A DNA stretch of 64,000 bases. Origin: Cordilura impudica. Lineage: Eukaryota > Arthropoda > Insecta > Diptera > Scathophagidae. Shown here piece after piece: positions 56,991 through 64,000 of the stretch (positions within the stretch are counted from its first letter, which is position 1; the number at the start of each line of letters is the position of its first letter). The stretch is taken from positions 138,117,429-138,181,428 of the forward strand of contig OY821519.1 of NCBI GenBank assembly GCA_963682025.1. The letters run 5' to 3'. Position numbers and translations under genes: made by a program. The notes below the pieces were generated by a model. That model had not been told where the DNA came from, ran no database searches, and worked only from the letters and a program-made list of their open reading frames with translations.

Positions 56991-57219
56991 ATCGTCAAAG
57001 CCAAAATTTATTCGGGCCTATTCCCATTGGCGTTGTCGTTTTAAAACAAAATAAGAACGACAGTTTGGCATCACTGTTGGCGTTATCGACTTGTATCGAA
57101 AATATATTGGTATTTTCCATCTTGAAACGAAGATAATAACGACAAAGAAACGTTTTTTTTTTCTGTCGTCGCCATTGTCAGTATCGAAGTTGAAACGACT
57201 ACAAAAAATTAAATTAAAA
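56991..57219. other. unassigned insert between LINE pieces
   Basis: Separates the LINE from the Rep153 copy. It carries several imperfect TCGTTTT/AAAACGA and TATCGAAG/TTGAAACGA motifs but no recognised domain. Confidence 0.3.
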
Positions 57220-57872
57220 ACAAGTAAGAAATTATAGTCGGTCTAGACCGACTTACGATACCCTATACCAACAAATTCGATATAGAAAATAGGCATAAAC
57301 TAAATTTGAGTGGCGTTGTTATTAATTTTTTTTTTTCGCAGATATGAAAAAGTTCATACCGAATGTTATTTTTATATGGGGACTAAATTTGAGAAAAATC
57401 TGTGGAATATTTTTGTTTTTTGATAGATTTAAGTGAAGATGGGTAAACAACTCTGTATGGTGCGTATGACTAAGAATTGTCCTATAGGGATTATTTTTAG
57501 ACTACTGATTAGTGGATATAATAAACACATACAAGCCCAATTTGACTGAGATCTATATGATAATTTAGATCTTATGGCAATTTATGTCGATTTCATAAGG
57601 GTTAATAAGTATGGGGACTAGGTCTGAACATGGCCCGATTTTCACCAATTTCAATAGCGTTCATCCTATGGCCAATAAAAGCTTATGTACCAAATTTCAT
57701 TAAAATATATCCGATATATCGACCTGTAGTTTGATTACAAACTTTACATGGACACACAGACAGACGGTGTCGATCGGTATAATAAAAGATGGGTCTAGGT
57801 AAAATATTTTTGGTAGTTACAAACAGCAGCACAAAGTCATTATACCCAAACCACATTTTGGTGTAGGGTATA
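57220..57872 (+). mobile_element. Rep153 copy, shortened
   Basis: ACAAGTAAGAAATTATAGTC start with a slightly damaged palindrome. Unit A has lost about 80 bp, the (GGAC)n tract is reduced to GACAGACGG, and the end is CCACATTTTGGTGTAGGGTATA. Confidence 0.8.
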
Positions 57873-58260
57873 AAAGACATTATATTCCTATATAAAATTA
57901 TTATAACAAAGGCTCCGAAATTTCTTTTTGAACGATCAAGGTTCGCAAGATCTTCCATAGGAAATCGAATAATTCATCCCTCTGAATGTCAATTTTTTAT
58001 TCTAACTATTCGTCTCTCGAACCAACTTCCTAATGTTATGCAAAATACATGCAACGCAATAGGGTTTCGAAAATTATTATATCAATACTTTAATTGATTT
58101 TATTTGATTTTTTTAATGTTTTTCAACTGTAATTTATAGTATAAATTTAGATTAGGAGCTACTGATGTTATATATAATGAATAACTTTTCTGATTCCATT
58201 ACTGTATTTTATATGATACTGTGTCTTGTTGTAATGGAAAATCAAATTTAATAAATAAAT
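57873..58260 (+). pseudogene. LINE C-terminus and 3' tail
   Basis: Plus strand reads IIITKAPKFLFERSRFARSS, then IGNRIIHPSECQFFILTIRL and AIGFRKLLYQYFN with stop near 58100. Tail AATAAATAAATACAAATAC at about 58250. Matches the end of the LINE family at 5225 and 55580. Confidence 0.7.
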
Positions 58261-58321
58261 ACAAATACAAATTCAAATTATTATCGTTTTTTACAATGTT
58301 AAACATTTCTTTAAAATATGA

Positions 58322-58550
58322 CTAGCAGAGCCCAGCCCTCGAAATTCGAGTGTAAATTCTAGGAAATTTTATTTTATCATTCAATCTATTTCTTTCAATG
58401 TTTTCTAATCTATTTAATTCATTAAGTTTTTTTTCATTATAAATATTTGTTGAACCCACGAAATAAAGGCCACCTTGTATGCCACCTAAAGGTATTCAAA
58501 TTTTTTGGCAATTCACAATTCAACACAGGGTATGTGTTATGCAATTATTG
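58322..58550 (-). mobile_element. Heli-N copy, 5' truncated
   Basis: CTAG at 58322-58325 with the CTCGAAATTCGAG hairpin; the sequence loses similarity by about 58550. Confidence 0.6.
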
Positions 58551-58921
58551 TAATGAAATCTGTACGTTAACTTTCGTATTGCATAATGTAAAGTTGATTG
58601 GGCATGCATAACTTTCCTCAAACTCAACGCATTTAAACAGTTGATAGCTCAAAAGAAAGAGCTTGATCCACTAATAGTGAAACGATCACGATCCATTCAT
58701 TAGAAGAGGAGCTATGAGAATTCGAATTGCTTGAGTGAATGTGTCCCATAAGAAATGGGAGTATGGTGAGAGTTGAGTAAATTTCAATGATTGATGACAC
58801 ATCTGTGTCTAAATAACTTTCATTAAAAAAATTAAGGAAATCGGCCGAATTGAACGGCCAGACGCACTGACTTTAGTTTTTATAAATTTTTTTAATATAA
58901 GAAAATTGTCTCTTTAACATA
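58551..58921. other. no gene seen
   Basis: Unassigned spacer without motif. Confidence 0.4.
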
Positions 58922-59165
58922 TCTGCGGTCACAAGCATTAACCGCCTAAGTCGAAAATCATGCTTTTGAGAAAAAATAACTTTTTATATAAATGTAATGG
59001 GGCTTCATTACGACTTAGGTCAGTACGTTTTCATTAATAACTTATTAATAAACAGTGTTAGAGAAATAGGAATTTGTTTATAAAGCGTTTTAGTAGAATA
59101 TGATAGCATACATAACTCAAATCGTTCTTAAGTCGACTTAGGCGGTTATCGCTTGTGACCACAGA
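58922..59165. mobile_element. 244-bp MITE with 33-bp inverted repeats
   Basis: Left TCTGCGGTCACAAGC then CGCCTAAGTCGA. Right, reverse-complemented, TCTGTGGTCACAAGC then CGCCTAAGTCGA: 33 bp with three mismatches. TA flanks both sides (58920-58921 and 59166-59167), as expected for a Tc1/mariner-type MITE. No coding. Confidence 0.75.
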
Positions 59166-59720
59166 TATATTGTTATCACAATCGAAACAAAATTTAATTT
59201 TGATTTTTATTGACCGAGGTCATAAGACAATACTGAGCTAATCGGTATAGATGGCTCTGTGTTAAAGTTTTGGAACAAACTGCACGCTTGAGATTATAAG
59301 GTTGCTGCTTTGCCGGAAGACAAATACTATTTTGAAAATGACAATTCGTTATCCAAGATGGCGAATATCGAAAAATTATGGAATACGCCATCATAAATCG
59401 AGTGGAATAAAAATATGTCAATATTATGAAAAAAAAAATAAAATTAACATCTTTATTCCAAACCCATGATTCATTGAATATCTTTAATGAACAGACATGC
59501 TTGGAAAGTATAAAATAACGATAGATATATATCCAAAAAATACAAATTTTGTATACAATTTCTGCAAAAATAAAGCGAAAAATCTTGAAGGAAAATCTAA
59601 AAAGAGATTTTACGGGCCATCTAACTAACAGCTATACTGAGAATTCTTGGGAATTATCATGAAAAATATTAAGGTTTATTATTTTAAGACCGCAAAACAA
59701 CTCTATTGCATTTATTTATA
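59166..59720. other. no gene seen
   Basis: AT-rich; a 75-codon minus-strand frame at 59194-59421 has no recognisable motif. Confidence 0.4.
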
Positions 59721-60097
59721 CTAGCAGATTCCAGCGCTCGAAATGCGAGTGCAATTTCTAGGCAACTTTATTTTTCAACTTAGCCAATTCACAAACCAAC
59801 ACTTTTTGGTTTATTATTATTGTGAATGAAGATAACAAACTCATTAACAAACACTTTAACAAATTTAATAAAACACACATAGGATATGTATAATTTTTTG
59901 TATGTGTTAGTAGCAACTTTAAATGTAATTTACTCAAAATAAAGGAAAAAATTTTAAAATCTGTAAATCTGCTAAACGGTCAAAAAGAAATACCTTTCAA
60001 ACAATATATTTTTGATCAAAATCGGGTTAAACGGTCGAACCAAACATCGGTAATCGGTCATCGGTCAAGAAATCGCCTAGCCTATTAATATTATAGA
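59721..60097 (-). mobile_element. Heli-N copy, complete
   Basis: TCTATAATATTAATAGG on the minus strand at 60097; CTAG at 59721-59724; hairpin CTCGCATTTCGAG with one change. 377 bp. Confidence 0.75.
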
Positions 60098-60427
60098 TGT
60101 ATATGAAATATATGGATAATGCAAAGGCTTTTTTATTTGCTCCGCATTCATTTTGATGCAGATTAAAGTACAACAAAATCTGGATATCTGTAGTGGGTAA
60201 ACTAGAGCCCAATTTTAGATAAGGGCTAAAAACAAATGGCTTAAAAATAGTGTACAGCTATAAGTCTTAAGTTTACAATTTAAGATGATTGAGTTTTAAA
60301 GGGATAAGTGTGTAGAATGGAAAGAGGATTTCCTTTCCATTGACACTTTTGGCCTTAAAATAAATTTTAATAGTTCTTTCAGAAGTCAAAATCAAATTTT
60401 ATACGCAAATATTTTTGAGCCGCTCTC
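60098..60427. other. no gene seen
   Basis: Unassigned spacer. Confidence 0.4.
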
Positions 60428-60828
60428 ATTATACCCTATACCACTATGTGGTTTGGGTATAATAACTTTGTGCTGCTGTTTGTAACTTTCAAAAATATGT
60501 GACCTAGGCCCATCTTTTATTATACCGATCGAATCAGAATCACTAACTGATTCGATTTAACGATGTCCGTCCGTCCGTCCGTCTGTGTGTCCATGTAAAC
60601 CTTGTAATCAAACTGTAGGTCGCAAATATGAATATATTTTGATGAAATTTGGTATATAAATCGGCCATAGGATGAACGCTATTAAAACTGGTGAGAATCG
60701 GTCCATGTTCAGACCTAGCCTCCATACAAATGACCCCTATGAAATCGACATAAATTGCCGTAAGATCCAAATTGTCATATAGATCTTACTCAAATTGGGT
60801 TTGTATACGTTTATTACATCTAGTAATA
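60428..60828 (-). mobile_element. Rep153 3' half, left arm of inverted pair
   Basis: Reverse complement of hairpin end, (GGAC)n, unit C and part of B up to TTTATTACATCTAGTAA. It then meets a second Rep153 3' fragment in the opposite orientation. Confidence 0.8.
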
Positions 60829-61012
60829 AACAAGCTTTACATGGACACACAGACGGACGGACGGACGGACGGACATTGTTAAATCAACTCAGAAAGTGAT
60901 TCTGATTCGATCGGTATAATTAAAGATGGGTCTAGGTCAAATATTTTTGGTTGTTACAAACAGCAGCACAAAGTCATTATACCCAAACCACATAGTGGTA
61001 TAGGGTATAAAA
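60829..61012 (+). mobile_element. Rep153 3' end, right arm of inverted pair
   Basis: From ACAAGCTTTACATGGACAC through (GGAC)5 to the terminal hairpin GTGGTATAGGGTATA. Together with 60428-60828 it forms an inverted repeat with arms of about 180 bp. Confidence 0.8.
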
Positions 61013-61627
61013 ACATAAAGAATAACAAAAATTAAATTTTAAAATATACATATGAAATAATTTTAAAGGATTATAAAAATTAAGATTAACATCCATAGTG
61101 AGACTAAATATGAACGGCGTTCATAATTTGTTAAGTTATATTTGGCTTTAACCGATTTAAATATAAAAAAGTATCATAAATGGCCACCAACAACAAAACT
61201 ACCCCACACAACACTTGCAATTTCAAAAGCAACAAAGGCAACCAACGTTAAACTTCTTAAAGTGTAAAGAAAAATTCGTACACGTCACTGAACCATGTAC
61301 CATGATTGAAAGCAAGTCTTCACAATATCATATCCAATTTCACGTGACCGAAACTATCTTAGATTCGCGCAAAATACAAAACTGCTACATCATTTGTTGA
61401 TGATTTTTCGCAGAGGCGTAATGTAGATCATTCATCAAGTTATGTCACCATTCACCCCTCGGCTAACTAATTGCACGTTCAACAAACGCAGTAGTAACTC
61501 GGTGGTTCACCTGGAACAATTCGACTGTTATTTATGACCCACTTAAAATATCTAGAAACAAAGGGGACCTTAGTTATCACCAACTGGCAAAATAAGTGCA
61601 GCAAATATATATAAAAGTATATATAAA
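61013..61627. other. unique-looking spacer, no gene called
   Basis: A 61-codon frame at 61215-61400 has no recognised motif. Base composition is less AT-rich than most spacers here, so it may be single-copy host sequence. Confidence 0.4.
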
Positions 61628-62423
61628 ACAAGTAAGAAATTATAGTCGGTCTAGACCGACTATACGATACCCTATAACATGGTTTAGAGACCCTATCTCT
61701 TCGGTCCAACTAATTCGATATAGAAAATAAGCATAAACCATATTTGAGTGGCATTGTTATTAATTTTTTTTGGCTGCAGATATGAAAATGTTCATATCGG
61801 ATGCTATATTTATATGGGGACTAGGTCGAAAAATGGACCGTTCCTGACCATATTTGGTAAAGTCACTCATATTTTGAAAAAATAAATACAAACCAAATTT
61901 GAGAAAAATCTGAGCAATATTTTTGTTTTATGATAGATTTAAGTGAAGATCGGGAAGCAGCTCTATATGGGGCCTATGACTAAGAATTGTCCTATATGGC
62001 TTTTTTGGACAACTGATTAATGGATACAATAAACACATAAAAATCCAATTTGACTAAGATCTACGTGATAGTTTGGATCTTATGGCAATATATGTCGATT
62101 TCATAGGGGTCATTTGTATGGAGGCTAGGTCTGAACATGGGCCGATTCTTACCAATTTCAACAGCGTTCATCCTATGGCCGATAAAAGCTTATATACCAA
62201 ATTTCATCGAAATATATTCATATTTGCGACCTGTAGTTTGATTACAAAGTTTACATGGACACACAGACGGACGGACGGACGGACGGACATCGCTAAATCG
62301 ACTCAGAAAGTGGTTCTTAGTCGATCGGTATAATAGAAGATGGGTCTAGGTCAAATATTTTTGGTAGCTACAAACAGCAGCACAAAGTCATTATGTCCAA
62401 ACCACATACTGGTATAGGGTATA
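61628..62423 (+). mobile_element. Rep153 copy, full length
   Basis: ACAAGTAAGAAATTATAGTC, perfect palindrome at about 61640-61663, units at 61813, 61966 and 62117, (GGAC)5 near 62267-62288, hairpin end GGTATAGGGTATA. Confidence 0.9.
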
Positions 62424-62594
62424 ATTATTTAAAAGTGTGGTTACAGTTTCTGCCTTAAAACAAATTTAAAATTTAATAAAAATTCTAACTGCAATTTTAG
62501 AGAAAAATGGCGTGGGAAAGTAGTCAAAGATATGATATTAGTATTTGGATTGAATACATCAAATAAATTAGTGCTTATAAAAATTATCTAAAAT

Positions 62595-63033
62595 CAAGTA
62601 AGAAAGTTATAGTCGGTCTGGACCGACTATACGATACCCTATACCATGGTTTAGAGACCGTATCTCATCGGTCCAACTAATTCGATATAGAAAATAAACA
62701 TAAACCATATTTGAGTGGCATTGTTATTAATTTTTTTGGCTGCAGATATGAAAAAGTTCATATCGGATGCTATATTTATATGGGGACTAGATCGAAAATT
62801 GGACCGATTCTGACCATATTTGGAACATCGCTTATATATTGAAAAACTATATACAAACCAAATTTAAGAAAAATCTGTGGAATATTTTTGTTTATTGTTA
62901 GATTTAGGTGAAAACCGGGAAGCAGCTCTATATGGGGGCTATGACTAAGAATTATCCTACAGGTAGTATTTTCGGACTACTGATTAATGAATATAATAAA
63001 CACATACAAACCCAATTTGACTGAGATCTATAT
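62595..63033 (+). mobile_element. Rep153 copy, 5' half only
   Basis: TCAAGTAAGAAAGTTATAG, palindrome with one change, units A and B to GACTGAGATCTATAT, then breaks off before unit C. Confidence 0.85.
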
Positions 63034-63069
63034 AAAATGTTTGTAGAATGCACATGATCATTATAATAA

Positions 63070-63424
63070 CTAGCAGATTTCAGCGCTCGAGTGCAATTTC
63101 CAGGCATTTTTCAACTTAGCCAATTCACAAACCAAAATTTTTTTGATTTGTTATTATTGTGAATGAAGATGACAAACTCATTATTAAAAGCATTAGCAAT
63201 TTTAATAAACACACACATGGCATATGTATAATTTTATGCACGTGCAATTATCAACTTTAAATGCAATTTACTTAAAACAAAGGAAAAAATTTAAAAATTT
63301 CTAAATCTTGTGAACAGCTAAAAAGAAATACCTTTCAAATAACACATGTTTGGTCAAAAGCGGGATAAAACGGCACAACAAAAAATTCGTAACAAAAAAC
63401 AGCCTACCCTATTAATATTATAGA
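63070..63424 (-). mobile_element. Heli-N copy
   Basis: TCTATAATATTAATAGGG at 63424 on the minus strand; CTAG at 63070-63073. The hairpin arm is shortened (GCGCTCGAGTGC). Confidence 0.7.
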
Positions 63425-63435
63425 TGTCACATTTT

Positions 63436-63935
63436 TATACCCTATACCACTATGTGGTTTGTGTATAATGACTTTGTGCTGCTGTTTGTAACTACCAAAA
63501 ATATTTGACCTAGAACCGTCTTTTATTATACCGATCGAATCAGAATCACTAACTGATTCGATTTAAGGATGTCCATCCGTCCGTCCGTCTGTTTGTCCAT
63601 GTAATCAACCTGCAAACATGAATGATGAACATGAACAAAAATATTGCACTGATTCTTCTCAAATTTTGTTTGTATATATTTTTGCAAAATACAAGAGATT
63701 TTATCAAACATAGTCAGGATTGGTCCATTTTGGGCCTAGTCCCCATATAGATATAGCATTCGATATGAACTTTTACATAACTGCAGCCAAAAAAAATTAA
63801 TAAAACTCGCACTCAAATTTGGTTTATGCTTATTTTCTATGTCCAGTTAGTTGGGCCTATGAGATAGGGTCTCTAAACGCATGGTATAGGGTATCATATA
63901 GTCGGTCTAGACCGACTATAATTTTATTACTTGTT
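63436..63935 (-). mobile_element. Rep153 copy lacking two units
   Basis: Complete 5' end with perfect palindrome (about 63896-63920) and complete 3' hairpin, but only unit A remains. About 290 bp, close to two 153-bp units, is missing between the AATATTTTTGTT of unit A and the region just before (GGAC)n. Confidence 0.85.
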
Positions 63936-64000
63936 TTAATTATCTTTAAATATCAAATAATAATAATAATGTACAACTTGTTCGTGATTATATAACAACA

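Noticed and set aside
1..64000. tRNA, rRNA or snRNA genes
   Set aside because: No cloverleaf with A/B box consensus or rRNA-like GC-rich conserved block was recognised by eye; a covariance-model scan would settle it.

Overview
This is animal nuclear DNA, AT-rich and saturated with transposable elements (TEs). No host gene, rRNA, tRNA, CRISPR array or bacterial operon could be supported. Jockey-like LINEs, mariner/Tc1/Tigger, hAT, PIF/Harbinger and Helitron relics, one 54-bp GT-AG intron and dipteran-type mini-me/DINE-like repeats point to a fly, most likely calyptrate (inference; no host marker gene is present).

Three short repeat families dominate, named here for convenience. Rep153 is about 790 bp with 18 copies. 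It has a 5' ACAAGTAAGA plus a 24-bp palindrome, a body built from 153-bp phased units, a (GGAC)n tract and a 3' hairpin. RepGG also starts ACAAGTAAGA but has a different palindrome and a GGAGGGTATA end. Heli-N is about 375 bp, starts TCTATAATATTAATAGG and ends in a hairpin plus CTAG, so it looks like a non-autonomous Helitron.

Layout. 1-5.8 kb: mariner relic, Rep153, two LINE fragments. 5.8-12.7 kb: Heli-N copies, a Rep153 split by a Tigger/pogo element that has itself collected insertions, and an autonomous Helitron relic. 13.9-19.8 kb: a jockey-like LINE split by Rep153, itself split by a 2.9-kb RepGG element. 20-27 kb: Tc1 relics, Rep153 and a nearly intact jockey-like LINE (22.9-26.9 kb). 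27-30.2 kb: LINE fragment, tandem Heli-N, and a DD41D-like mariner relative. 31.8-39.2 kb: a LINE split by a PIF/Harbinger element that carries two Rep153 copies, an in-frame (CAAAAA)89 tract and a hAT element with a perfect 8-bp target duplication. 40.3-42.8 kb: two fold-back structures. 43.5-46.4 kb: LINE, Rep153 and mariner pieces. 47.9-50 kb: a 2.1-kb Helitron with about 148-bp internal periodicity. 50.3-55.4 kb: a four-level nest (Rep153 > hAT-A > Rep153 > hAT-B), each hAT with a perfect 8-bp target duplication. 55.6-64 kb: LINE fragments, a TA-flanked MITE, Heli-N and five Rep153 pieces, two of them fused as an inverted pair.

No genes here work together as a pathway. The value of the window is its insertion stratigraphy and the unusual internal structure of its repeats. 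Every transposase or reverse transcriptase reading frame seen is broken.
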